Below the pieces are notes generated by a model. It worked only from the letters and a program-made list of their open reading frames with translations, searched no databases and was not told the origin of the DNA. This document shows positions 1 through 11,115 of a DNA stretch of 64,000 nucleotides, piece by piece. The translations under genes were made by a program, and so were the position numbers. The DNA is from Rhea pennata (taxonomy: Eukaryota > Chordata > Aves > Rheiformes > Rheidae): assembly GCF_028389875.1 (NCBI RefSeq), contig NC_084672.1:3633501-3697500 (forward strand), in the 5' to 3' direction. Positions within the stretch are counted from its first letter, which is position 1. Each line of letters starts with the position of its first letter.

Positions 1-1020
1 TCTTACATGAAATAGTGCCAGATTTTTCAGAAATGCTTGTTGATTATAGTTTCAAATAAATGAATGGCTTAGTATTTCTGGAAAAAAAAATCATAGCTAT
101 AGTAGACTGATCCTTGTAACTAACCTAAGACAATACTGTAACAACAATATATTTATGATTCATGATGCTTGGATCATTTTAATTCCATAGTACCACTTTT
201 CTGACACTTATTAAAAACTAATGCACATCTACTCATTATTTTCACCATCTGTGATACTAACGACTGTTAGATGAGCTTATGCTGACCTTGGCTTAAGCTC
301 CTTAACACACAGGTCTGACTATGCCTTGATACTTCCTCTTTGAGCCCCATCAACTGATAATGGGTACTTGCTTTCTGACAACTATTTTCTAGGCTAATCT
401 CATTAGCACTGAAATAAGAAAAATGTATTCAAGTCTGGTAGAATTGAAAGCATAACTGGCATTAATTTGGACTATACTTCAAAGAAGGCTGTTATTACTC
501 CAGACATCAGGCATCTGAGAAAATCCAAAAAGGTAAGTTATATTTGCATTTTCTGCTTCCTACTTTGAATGTACCATAGATCCCATTTTGTCATAAAAGA
601 TGATTGTAGTAAGCCATCTGCAATAGACTAACCCCTCTGCTGAAAAAGCACTTTACTACAGGCAGGATTAGAGTTTTACTATTTAGTAAGCAAAGGACAG
701 ACATTACAAATACATAAAACAGACAGGAAGAAGCATCAGTAGTTGAAGCGGTATTGTTTGCTTGAACACTTTTTACACTACATAAAATGTAACAGCTATT
801 ACAAAACTTCACATTCACAAACTACACAAATACATCAGCAAAGATAATATATGCTTATATTAATTTGGCCAAATGAAACAATTAAATTCTTTACATTCTG
901 TAATTATTTCAAGTTGTAAACAAACTAAAACTTGCTATCCAAACTACCATAGGTCACAAACATCTTTAATATTTATAAGAAGAAATAATTCATAAAAAAA
1001 AAAAAAAAAAAACCACTTAC

Positions 1021-4000
1021 AAACGAAGGTCTCCACATGTGTGCACAAGTCACCACACTTTGGGCAGCGCAGCTGGTTTCCTCCTTTCCCAGAGCTTCCA
1101 GAGCTTGACTTTTTACTACCTCCCTCACTGACAGACTTCTAAAAAAAATTTCCAGATAATTAGCTCCAAAGAATGGAGCTGTTAAATCAGGCATTTAGCA
1201 ATGTGCTTATGGAACTGAGTAATGTGAATACTGTAATAGCTGAAAAACTAAGTAAGTATTGTCAGGATTTCTGAAAGGCTTTGAAAGTCTATAAGCATAC
1301 AGTATGAACATTCTTAAACGTAACATATCTGCATTTCCTGAATCTACCAATTTTGGATGCCTACTGAAGAGGCTATTAACTACATATCCCATATCTACAT
1401 TAAAACCATTTTCCTGACACTAGAACAATAATGAGCTAAGCTATGCTAAGAATGTTTCACTAACATAGTTCATTCTAACTCCAGAGGAAAAACAAAACAA
1501 AACAAAACATACTTATAACAGTAATTTCACTATTGCAACTGTGTTCATTTTAAAGGTTTCTGAAGCCACAACTCTTCTTATGTCCTTGACAGATGCAGCT
1601 ATGCTGGCAGATGGCTGTAGGGAAGACACGGCCAATAAAAAAAAAGTATCTCAAAAATTGCTTGGAAATTTTCCATTTTGATTTTTAAGGCACAATTCCA
1701 CAGAGCCCTACTTGCCTTTTTCCTTCTTATTATGTCTACTGCTTGAAGGTTAACATTTTTAAAATCTATGTCCTTTCTATGCCTTCATACTTTCACTAGT
1801 AATAAGAGTTACTACATATAAGAACAAAGATCTCTTCCTTTCTTAAAAAGCTTTCATAAGAAGACTCCTAAATTACAAGCATCAGAATGTGGATCGAATA
1901 GTTTATAATACAGAGCTGTCCGTTTCTGTTTCTCTGCAATACGTGCATTACTTCATAGGATATGTACTCTTCATTTCCCTTTTTTCTTTTTTTTTTTTTT
2001 TTAACCACCACCACTTTGCTTTCTCATTCATTTCTCCCTGCAAACTTCTCCAAAAAAAAAAATAGAATTCTTAGTCTTCTGTGTTTATTATTATTTTAAA
2101 ATAAGTTTTCTCTGCATGTTCAGAGAAGACGTGTGTCAACTGGCTAGTCCCTTAGATCTCAAAACATGCCACACTAAGGCAAAGTTATCAAAGTACCCTC
2201 TGAACTCTCAAAATCTTATTTGCTGACTAAGAAACAGTTTTATCCTCAGGTAATCATTTATCTGAAGAAGCTGTTCATTAACTATAACTACAGAAATAGA
2301 CTGGGATGAAAACAGATTAAAATTTACTAACAAAAGTAAAACTAGTCTCCTCACAGAGTTGTCCTCCTTTGATACAACTGCGAAGTCAATGCTTGAAAAC
2401 AATCATTTAAAAATGTATTTACTATAAAAAACCCACTTGGGATAACCTACAGTCACTTTTGGAAAAGAACAGTTGAAGGATCAGAAGAGTTAAAATTAGC
2501 AAAAATTCCAAGAAGATTTTAATTTAAAGCAAGTACAAATTACTAAAGACATTTAAGAAATGTTAAAAACTACTGAAAATGATAATGCACAGAGCTTACC
2601 TTGCTTCCATCTCCAGAACCATCCTTGCCTGCACCATCCTTTGAAGCAAAATATGCTGGTGTTTCTGAAAAGTTTCTAAGAGGAATTCTTCTCAGGGAAC
2701 AACTTTCAAAAGTCCCAAGTTTTCCTAAAACAGGGATGCGTGTACGACCACAAGTAATACCTAAGAACAAAATAAATCCTTAAAAGTTATGGGATATACG
2801 TTTTCCTTTCCACTCACCATACACATCCACTGAATAAAAAGTTAAAATAAGAAAATAAAAGGCTAATTACATGAACCAATACATTGCAACGGGAGTTTTG
2901 CTGATACAATAGTCAAATAATGGAACTACCTTGTTAGCATCCAACTACGATATACACATTCAAAATATAGTCTGAAGCAAAAGGCAACTCCAATATACTA
3001 TTTCACATTCTTTCATCCAATTCTTTAGAAACATTGCTGAAATGAAAACAGTGTTTTCCACAGGTGTTATCCATTCAAAACATAATATATATGTATATAT
3101 TACACAGGCAATTTTGGATGTGCTGATTAATAATATTCTAATAATATTCTGATGGCACCAAGTTCCAGAATTGATTTAGATTAAATGAAAATCAAAGGTT
3201 TCAGCAACAAAAATTGAACTTCTGGACAACCAAATTTCAGTTATTCAAAAATAAATCCACTTCACTACCTTAATGTTTATTGCATTAAAAATGGCATGGA
3301 TAACCCACAAATGACCCAGAAGTATCCCATGCCTTCAAACTTCAGCCAATTTGGAGTTCCACTGCATCACAAAACAAGCCACATCCCTGTCACGAAATGG
3401 ATCTTAAGAACAATAAAAACAATCAACCTCTAGCATGTATTTTGGAATTTAAAAAGAAAGACCTTTGAAGTGTCTCCTTATTATAGACAAATTACCATAA
3501 TAGTGTCTCAGACACCATGGACCACATATCTCGATTTGGATTACTTAGCACATGCTGACCCTTTATAGTCAGATTAATTAATTTAACACAATCTTAATTT
3601 TGTTGAAATAGCTTATCTCCAACATGAAAAAACCTCACTAAGGACCTGAATAATCCTTTCCTCCATTTGCAACAACTTGCAAGGCTGTATTTCCTGACTA
3701 GGCATGATGCAAATCAACCTTTATACCTATCATGCCCATGACTGTAGGATCTTTCAACACACACACAAAATTTGGAATTAGGATCTTAAAACTCTTCTAT
3801 TTAAACTAGGCAATTTCTCTATTTATGTGGTAAGAATTCTGGGACAGCTATCCATGGGAAAAGCTACATAGTAACAACTATAATTACAAGCCTAATGCTA
3901 ATTCATGCTTTTTACTCTATTAAATGGGGAGGGGAGGGTTATACAGAAGATGAAAAAGTTTTCTAAAGTAAAATAAAATAAAATCTATATGAATGGCAAG

Positions 4001-6872
4001 AGCACTGCAGTCTATTTGCTCTGAGAGAGGTAGAATGACCAGAACTCACTCCTCATTACATTAATTTAACTCAGTTCATCATTTATTACACATTATCAAT
4101 TCTGACTTACTTTCAAATTCAACTTATTTCACCACAATAAAACGTACACGCAACTTTGTTACCCAAATAATCTGAAAGCTGAGTATCAAAACAATTCTCC
4201 AACAATCAGCCAAGCTAGTACTCTTTAATGTTATTTTTATTTAAACTATGTTTGGAAGAGGTGTTTTACAAATAATTTAAATAACATAACCAAAACACTT
4301 TTGAATTACGACTAAGGCCTGGAATCTTAACCAAAAGGGGGAGACTTAAAGTTCACCTCTATCATACTGTATTATATTACCATAATGCAGGAACAGAAAA
4401 ATATAGAAGAAAAGCATTAAGGACAAGCCTAAATTCACAGAGAAAACTTCTGTAGCCCTCACAAGGTTACAACCAAGAATACTGACTCAAACAGAATTTG
4501 TTTCATGAACTTACATACTATTTAAGATATTTGGACTTAAAGGTGATTTTGAGATACTTTTGGTAGTAAAATTACAATTCATTAAAATTATAATAGTGTT
4601 GCTTCCGTCTGTAAAACACTGAAGGAGAACTAAATATTTGCCAAGTATCACTGCAACACAAAAAACAACCCTTAGACTACTCAAGATAAAAAACATCAAG
4701 CACTAAGTTGACAAGTGCCACGTTACAAACTATGCCAATTTACCGGCCAGAATCAGCAAAGCTGTGGGACTAGTTTTGGTGTTAGCAGCAGATGCTGGCC
4801 AGCCCACTGTTGGCCTGGTAGAACAAACATACTATTAAAAAAGTAATTTCAGTAGGATAACTTTCTTTAAATATATACATATTACACACTTCTCTTTTTC
4901 CTCACAAGAGTGAGAGTTGGTCAGCCATTAGGGTACAATACTAAACTCACCTTGCCAGTCACACTGAATACTGAAGGCTGTAAATAGGCTAAATAGGAAA
5001 ATAGTATTACTGTTATATCACCTTGATGAACAGAGATAAAGCTTTCCATGTTTAGCCCATCTACAGGTCTGAATGATACTTTTGACAAAATATCATTGTA
5101 TAATCAAATAATGAAATAGGAATAAAGCTACCACAACTACTTACTTATAAATACCAGCAAGCACAGAGACAAGTTCTCAGAACCAATCAACATTCCAGTC
5201 CAACGCTTAGCATTTTCCACAGATACTCTGATAAACATTCAAACATGCACCAGCTGGCTGGCACAGCAATACTCTCTCAGATATACTAGGGACAGTTAGG
5301 TCTTGTTTTTTTTAAACTGAAAGCATTTTTTTCTAAAACAGAAACAAATGAAACCACTGTATCTAAAAAGCACGTACCAAACGTAAGACTACTGACAGCA
5401 ACAAGGGCATCTATCTAGGGTGTTCAAATTAGCAGATTATGAAATAGTAAATGATTCCTTTACACTTTAGTTCATAGATGAATATCAGAATAAATACCAA
5501 CTTCTGGGCCAAAGTGCCCAAACATTTTGGAACAACCCAATTTTTGGAACTACCTAAGGTACAGAGATGGAGACTGACAACAGAATTCTCATCTCTGTCC
5601 CGAAAAGCACTCAATCTACCAATCTACTAGACCAATCCATACACCCTGAATACCCTCAAGTTTGTACCAACTACCATCAGCCCCCAAGTAATCCAAATTT
5701 CGCTACCTCGCTACCAGGCACAAGAGATAATCAGTTACAACTATCAAAATAAGATTTATATATATGTGTATGTATATATATATACATATATAAAGTCGAT
5801 GCATAAATAATTTTACTACTTCATATTTTTTTAGTCTCATTTGTCCTTTTACATATCCGTTTTGACCACAGAAACATATTGATTCTGTTACCTTTAAACA
5901 GTAACAATCCTGAAGTAAATTCGGAATGTTATCTGTTCTAAAGTTTATTGTTTCAGGGGTTTGCAGGAGGCCCCTCAGGCTGGAGTTGGAAGTACTGGCT
6001 TAACCCTTTCAGCACAGGTCATGCTAGAGATGTGGCTACAGGCTCAACTGCAGCAAGTTAACTTACCTCACGAAAATAAACAGTCTTCTCTGACTCATTC
6101 GGCTATGGCTGAGGGTATCATTTTTCAAAAAACTTGCTGCAAACGCGGCAACAGTACAGATTTTCAGCACAATTTGGGGGTTGCTTGCCTTTCAGTAAAA
6201 GCAGCATAGAGTATCTCGTTCTCACGACGGGCGAGATCGTGAACAGATGCAAAACCAGTAAAAAGTGGCACGCACCCTTCACTTCAGCCGCCAGTAACTG
6301 CTTTGCTTAGCGTCACTTTCCTAATAACTCGGAAACAACTCCTTTTCGCTAACTGAGCGCAAGCCTTCATGAGAAAGGCTCCAAGCTGCAAGGAGCACCG
6401 GATTTTTTCACTCATCGCTTAACAAACCTCACTTAAAGGCACAAGCAGCATTGCGCAATCAGCGCGGAGAGCCGCTCCCGCTCAGCTAAACCCTGTTTTT
6501 CACCTCACCCTTCGCAAAAAGACGCTGCGGCGAACGCCCGTTTCGTGAAACTCCCCGAGCCCCAGCCCCCCGCCGCCCCGCGGCGGCCGCGGCCCTCCCC
6601 CGGCACCGTTCCGCCACCTGACACCGGGGAAGTAAAAATAAAAGCGGGGGAGGGGGGAGAGCGGCGCGGCGCCGGGGCTGCCAGGCAGCGCTCCCGCCGC
6701 GGGCGCGGGCCTCTCCCCTCAGGGAGGCGGCGGGGAGGCGACACCCCCCCCCCTCCCCCACCCCCCGGCCAACGGCCGCGGGCCCGCGCGGAGGGCGGTT
6801 ACCTCTGCGCGCGGAGGGCAGCGTCGAGCCCAGGAGGCGCGCGGCGGCGGCGCAGCTGTGGCAGGCGGCCAT
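1021..6872 (-). CDS. CLPX: CLPX, mitochondrial ClpXP protease unfoldase subunit (5' part, coding exons 1-3)
   Basis: CLPX is the AAA+ unfoldase that feeds substrates to ClpP in the mitochondrial matrix. Three minus-strand coding exons join in frame: 6803-6872 (start codon at 6872), 2600-2760 and 1021-1138, giving residues 1-116 plus one base. The N-terminus is rich in Ala, Ser and Arg without acidic residues ([14 protein letters not shown]), as expected for a matrix-targeting presequence. Exon 2 encodes GKLGTFES and [11 protein letters not shown], close to human CLPX. Exon 3 encodes a Ser/Gly/Lys linker and then CPKCGDLC (Cys102 and Cys105), the first half of the zinc-binding domain. The second Cys pair, the Walker motifs and the rest should lie left of the window; I searched 1-1000 on the minus strand for exon 4 and did not find it. 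All junctions are GT-AG. Intron 1 is 6802-2761 and intron 2 is 2599-1139; neither shows another gene. Confidence 0.95.
5755..5792. repeat. TA-rich imperfect palindrome and microsatellite
   Basis: The run of ATATATATGTGTATG followed by TATATATATATACATATATA lies in CLPX intron 1. It is self-complementary over most of its length and could extrude as a hairpin. Nothing links it to gene function. Confidence 0.8.
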
Positions 6873-7300
6873 GGTGCGGCCGCGGGCCCGGCGCGGCCCG
6901 CTTCCCGCCCCCCCCCCAGCCTCCCCCCCCAAAGCCCCGCGCCACCGACTAGGCCTCGGTGGCGGCGGCGGCGGCACTGCGCGCGCGCCCCCGCCGTAAA
7001 CAGCCCCCCCCCCCGCCGCCCTCTTCCCTTCGCCGCGCCCGCTGGCGTCACCGCGCCTCTCCCCACCCCTCACCGACTACCGCTCCCAGCAGGCAGCGCG
7101 CGCGCCGCCTCGCCCGCCGCCGCACCGGTTGCCGCGCGCTGCCTGCTGGGAGATGCAGTCCCGTGGGGGGTTAGGCGGCACTGAGCATGCGCCCGCAATG
7201 CACCACGGGATGTGTAGTCCAGGCAGCGTGGCGGCCCGGCGCGCTCTCCCTGCGCGCACGCGAACCTCGCGCGATTCCTGCGCCGAGTCCCCGAGCGCTT
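6450..7300 (-). promoter_or_regulatory. CLPX CpG-island promoter with ZNF143-like and NRF1-like sites
   Basis: This is a dense CpG block around CLPX exon 1. Upstream of the start codon lie three matches to the ZNF143/THAP11 motif (consensus ACTACAAYTCCCAGNATGC): 7076-7094 plus, 7141-7159 minus and 7200-7218 minus. The first two sit in a perfect 20-bp inverted repeat (7083-7102 and 7133-7152). GCATGCGC at 7185-7192 is an NRF1-type element, which suits a nuclear gene for a mitochondrial protein. No TATA box is evident, and the exact transcription start cannot be read from the sequence. Confidence 0.75.
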
Positions 7301-9000
7301 CCAGTTCTCAGATTCTTATCTTCCTTCCCAGCATCTGCTACGTGCGCTTATTTTCACACAGCGTATGGCCTCGGACTCCCAGACAGGAGAACAGGAAGCC
7401 CACGCTCCGGCCCCTGTTAATTCATAAAGTGCTCATGGAGCGGCGCGACTCATCAGGAGGAAAAAATTAATCGGAGACCGCAGCCAGCGCCTGCACTCAG
7501 CGCTCAGCTCTCGCCCTGCGCTGCTCCAGTGAAACGTTCAAAGCTAAGGCCGATTCCACCGAGCGCTGGTGCAACCAGCGCCTACAGCAGTAGGATTTGG
7601 GAGGCGCAAACCCCGGTGTAAACTCAGCGGGGACTGAACGGACATCTGATGGGAGAGGAGCTTTGGAAACGTGAAACAATTACGATTTGCTTCCAGGTTC
7701 TAAACACAAGGTAATGCGTGGGAAATATTTCCCATCAATCTCTGAAATAATAAGTAAGTCTTTCATAATCAGCAAACTGAGACAGCAGCTGGAAACACTA
7801 CACAAATTAAAACAACTTTGGGAGAGAGATGAAAATAATGCCTTCTATCATGGGGTGATCTCCAGTCAGATCAGAGATCACAAACGTGTAGAAGCCAAGC
7901 AATCAAATGCATCCTTTAGCTATACCTCAGGGAGAGTGCACTGACAGGCATCCATGAGTGTGTTTCCTTCTTTTCACGCTCCTTCAGCTTTCATCTGTCA
8001 CATACCAATGAAGTGCAGCTAACTGACCCCAGCTGCCCTTTTGGGTAACCTCTCAGAGATGAGAATGCATGACCTGATGCTCTCATCTACTAACCTGAGC
8101 TGCCATACGATGAATACCATCAGGCCACGTTAACAGCAGGGATTCCACTCTGTACTGCTTGCCTGCATAAAATATGAATATTGAATGCTATTTTTAATTT
8201 CTGCCGAAGTCTGGATGGATTTTAATCCTTGTAAAATACAGGTTAAACAGCACCACCAGCAGCCAGCACCACTTACAGCCAGGCAGCTGCCAATTCAACA
8301 TTAATCTGTATTAAATCCACCACTCTGAATCCTTTCAGGAGCTTTCTTTGAGAGAGTCAGACAGGAATAGCAGGTTGGATTCAAGGATGTACTGAAAGGT
8401 ATTGATGAACATTGTTTGGCTTACAATCACGAATTATGAAAGGCTGGAGAGAACAGCAGCATCGTCTTGGACAGATGTTGTTTGCACGCTGCTGTGAACA
8501 AAGGTTTGTTATCTGCTGCCTCGTGCGTTCGGGTCACTAACCACACCAGGCCGGGGACCTCAGCCAGCGCCTCTGATCAGCCTCTCAAACTGCAACGGCG
8601 TGCTGAAAACGAAACAGTAACATGCTACTGATGAAACACGATGCAAATTGGCAGTTTCCTCGGATGAAGCTGCAAAAGTCTTTTTTTAGGCCATCGCACC
8701 ACCCGACGTAACGCACGCCACTCAGCTTACTGAATTATTTGAGCCCCGAGACCTTTGCTGCTGAAGCTAAAGCACCCCCTCGCGCCGGAGCGCCAGGGCT
8801 TCAGCAGCAGGCGTCAGAGCTGCTCCCCACGATATTTCTAGCTGACCCAAACATCCCGATTTTGTATCAGAGGAGAAAGCACCACGTAACAACAGGAGCA
8901 GGGAGGCGGGTAAAACGTACGATGTTAAAATAAGACCATTAGTTGAAAACAGGCCTTTTCGCTCACCGGTGCTTTTAATTACACCCGTAGGATTTCTCGC
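7301..9000. other. Intergenic interval between the CLPX and SPG21 promoters
   Basis: No recognised gene lies here. The strongest open frame is on the plus strand, ending at 7944, with an ATG at 7714 (76 codons before the stop). It contains a charged, helix-like stretch (LRQQLETLHKLKQLWERDEN) but matches nothing I know. A second short frame at 8739-8933 looks random. The interval probably contains the junction of a gene-order rearrangement relative to human. Confidence 0.5.
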
Positions 9001-9009
9001 GCTCACCCA

Positions 9010-9357
9010 AAATGAGATAAAACGCCCTCCACCGGAGGGGGGCCGGCTACGGCCGCGCGGCGTGGGCAGCCGCCACCGTGGCGCCTCCCACGGGCCGCTT
9101 CCCGGCCGCGCGCCCACGTGACTTCCCATCCTGCCTCGGTAGCAATGGCGCCGCGGCCCGCTCCCTTCGCCTCGGTAGCTATGGCGGCCGGCTGCCTTCC
9201 GCCCCGCCCGCCTGCCGCCGTCACGTGGCCGGCGCGTGCGCAGCACCCGGAAGTAGCGGCGGGTGCCCCCGGCTGGGTGCGCCGGGGGAGGCGGAGAAGG
9301 AGGGTGAGGCTCCGGTACCCCCCCCCCCCCCCCGGTACCGGGGGTCCCGCGGAGCCG
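9010..9357 (+). promoter_or_regulatory. SPG21: SPG21 CpG-island promoter and noncoding exon 1
   Basis: This GC-rich block precedes SPG21. It contains two CACGTG E-boxes (9115-9120 and 9222-9227, the second as GTCACGTGGC), GC boxes near 9197-9212 and an ETS site CCGGAAGT at 9247-9254. A direct repeat of CCTCGGTAGCNATGGCG at about 9133 and 9169 is spaced 36 bp. A consensus donor (GAGCCG|GTAAGG, exon end 9357) fits a noncoding first exon beginning somewhere after about 9240 and spliced to the exon at 13612. A C-run at about 9318-9333 is flanked by GGTACC palindromes. The transcription start is inferred, not seen. Confidence 0.65.
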
Positions 9358-9445
9358 GTAAGGAGCCTCCGGGGAGGGGAGGGCTGGGCTGGGCTGGGCT
9401 GGGCTGCGAGGGGCCCTGGGCCCTGGGGAGCTGCGGGGGGGGGGA

Positions 9446-10330
9446 GTGATGGGCTGAGGGGGGGCCCTGAGGGGCTGGGGGGCTCTGGAGGGGGTGATGG
9501 GCTGAGGGGGGGGCCCTGAGGGGCTGGGGGGCTCTGGAGGGGGTGATGGGCTGAGGGGGGGGGCCCTGAGGGGCTGGGGGGCTCTGGAGGGGGTGATGGG
9601 CTGAGGGGGGGGGCCCTGAGGGGCTGGGGGGCTCTGGAGGGGGTGATGGGCTGAGGGGGGGGGCCCTGAGGGGCTGGGGGGCTCTGGAGGGGGTGATGGG
9701 CTGAGGGGGGGGGCCCTGAGGGGCTGGGGGGCTCTGGAGGGGGTGATGGGCTGAGGGGGGGGGCCCTGAGGGGCTGGGGGGCTCTGGAGGGGGTGATGGG
9801 CTGAGGGGGGGGGGCCCTGAGGGGCTGGGGGGCTCTGGAGGGGGTGATGGGCTGAGGGGGGGGGCCTGAGGGGCTGGGGGGCTCTGGAGGGGGTGATGGG
9901 CTGAGGGGGGGCCTGAGGGGCTGGGGGGCTCTGGAGGGGGTGATGGGCTGAGGGGGGGCCCTGAGGGTCTGTGGGGCTTTGGAGGGGGTGATGGGCTGAG
10001 GGGGGGGCCTGAGGGGCTGAGGGGGGCTCTGGAGGGGGTGATGGGCTGAGGGGGGGCCCTGATGAGCTGAGGGGGGCTCTGGAGGGGGTGATGGGCTGAG
10101 GGGGGGGGCATGAGGGGCTGGGGGGGCTCTGGAGGGGGTGATGGGCTGAGGGGGGCCGTGAGGGGCTGGGGGGCTCTGGAGGGGGTGATGGGCTGAGGGG
10201 CGGGCCGTAATGGGCTGAGGGGGGCTCTGGGGGGGGTGATGGGATGAGGGGGGCTCTGAGGGGATGATGGACTGAGGGGGGGCTCTGAGGGGCTGTGGGG
10301 GTGGGTGATGGGCTGAGGAGGGCCCTGAGG
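9446..10330. repeat. G-rich minisatellite, about 50-bp period, about 17-18 copies
   Basis: Tandem units of 49-51 bp run through this segment, each reading roughly GTGATGGGCTGAGGGGG, then CCCTGAGGGGCTGGGGGG and CTCTGGAGGG. Units in the middle (about 9550-9840) are nearly identical and differ mainly in G-run length; those after about 9950 are diverged. The array lies in SPG21 intron 1, directly downstream of the first exon, with the G-rich strand as the non-template strand. It creates long artificial Pro/Ser-rich open frames on the minus strand. Confidence 0.95.
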
Positions 10331-10974
10331 GTCTGTGGGGCTCTGAGGTGAGTGTTGGGCTTGGGGGGCCCTGGGAGGCTTTGGGGATGTGCGTAATGGG
10401 CTGAGAAGGGCCCTCAGGGGCTGGAGACTGAAAGTGGGGGGCTAGAACAGAGTTGCTGCAGGTCGGGGGAGCCTCCTGGGTGGTTTTATTCCAGGCTGAG
10501 GGTGGCCTGAGGAGCCGGAGACAGTGCTGCCCCCTGCCCTGGGCCAGGGCTTTGGGGGCCCCTGCCCCAGGAGGTGGCAGACCCTGAGACTCTGCCCTGC
10601 AAGGGGCCCTGGGCCCTGCCCTCGAAGATCATCTTCCCGGGGAGGAGGGGGCCCTGGTAGGGCAGGGGCTGCCCCAGCCTGCCCTCTGGGAGAGGGGGGT
10701 GCAGTTGGGGGTACTGAGCAGGTCTGTGCCCTGTTTCCCCCAAAGCAGGGCAGGGAGAGCAACGCAGGGGCTGGGCTGGCTGATCCGGTGCTCCTGGGAG
10801 GGCAGGGCCAGGGCCAGTAGTGGGGGCCCTGGGGAGGGCGCAGTGCGAGGAGGGCTGGGCGAGAGGGGAAGAAGGTGCCTGCTGCCGTGTCCCAAGTGTC
10901 CGTAACTCCATGTCATCCCCCGCTGTCTTCGCCGTAGCAGCTCCCCTGCCTCTCCCGGCGTTCGTCTCGTCGCG

Positions 10975-11115
10975 ATGAGGCACCCGGTGCTGGTGCTGCT
11001 GATTCAGGTCTCTTGGCCCCTGGGAGCGGGCGCTGCGCAGCCGGTGCCGCAGAGAGCGGTGGCCCAGCTCGCGCAGACACAGCGCGGTGGGAGCAGCGGG
11101 TCGCCGTGCTTCTAA
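10975..11115 (+). CDS. Unassigned 46-codon ORF with signal-peptide-like start, in SPG21 intron 1
   Basis: An ATG at 10975 opens a 46-residue frame ending at TAA 11113-11115. It begins MRHPVLVLLIQ and continues through a small-residue stretch (GAGAAQP), so it resembles a secretory signal peptide with a plausible cleavage site after Ala-rich residues near 20. The rest is Gln/Ala/Arg/Gly/Ser-rich. A good acceptor (pyrimidine tract ending GCCGTAG at 10937) lies 37 bases upstream, and possible weak donors follow inside the frame (CAG|GTCTCT near 11007, GCG|GTGGGA near 11086). It could be an alternative SPG21 5' exon with an upstream ORF, the signal exon of a separate gene, or chance in GC-rich DNA. 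I do not recognise the peptide. Confidence 0.25.
   Translation: MRHPVLVLLIQVSWPLGAGAAQPVPQRAVAQLAQTQRGGSSGSPCF

Noticed and set aside
1-1000. Possible CLPX exon 4 (second zinc-binding Cys pair)
   Set aside because: I found no minus-strand segment encoding a CEKCHHFF-like motif; the exon must lie left of the window.
6486-7184. Several overlapping Arg/Ala/Gly/Pro-rich open frames on both strands
   Set aside because: CpG-island composition removes stop codons; only the short CLPX exon 1 frame (6803-6872) has splice and homology support.
9221-10111. 296-codon minus-strand Pro/Ser/His-rich open frame
   Set aside because: It is the reading shadow of the 50-bp G-rich minisatellite; the repeating Pro/Ser/His peptide follows the DNA period and ends with it.
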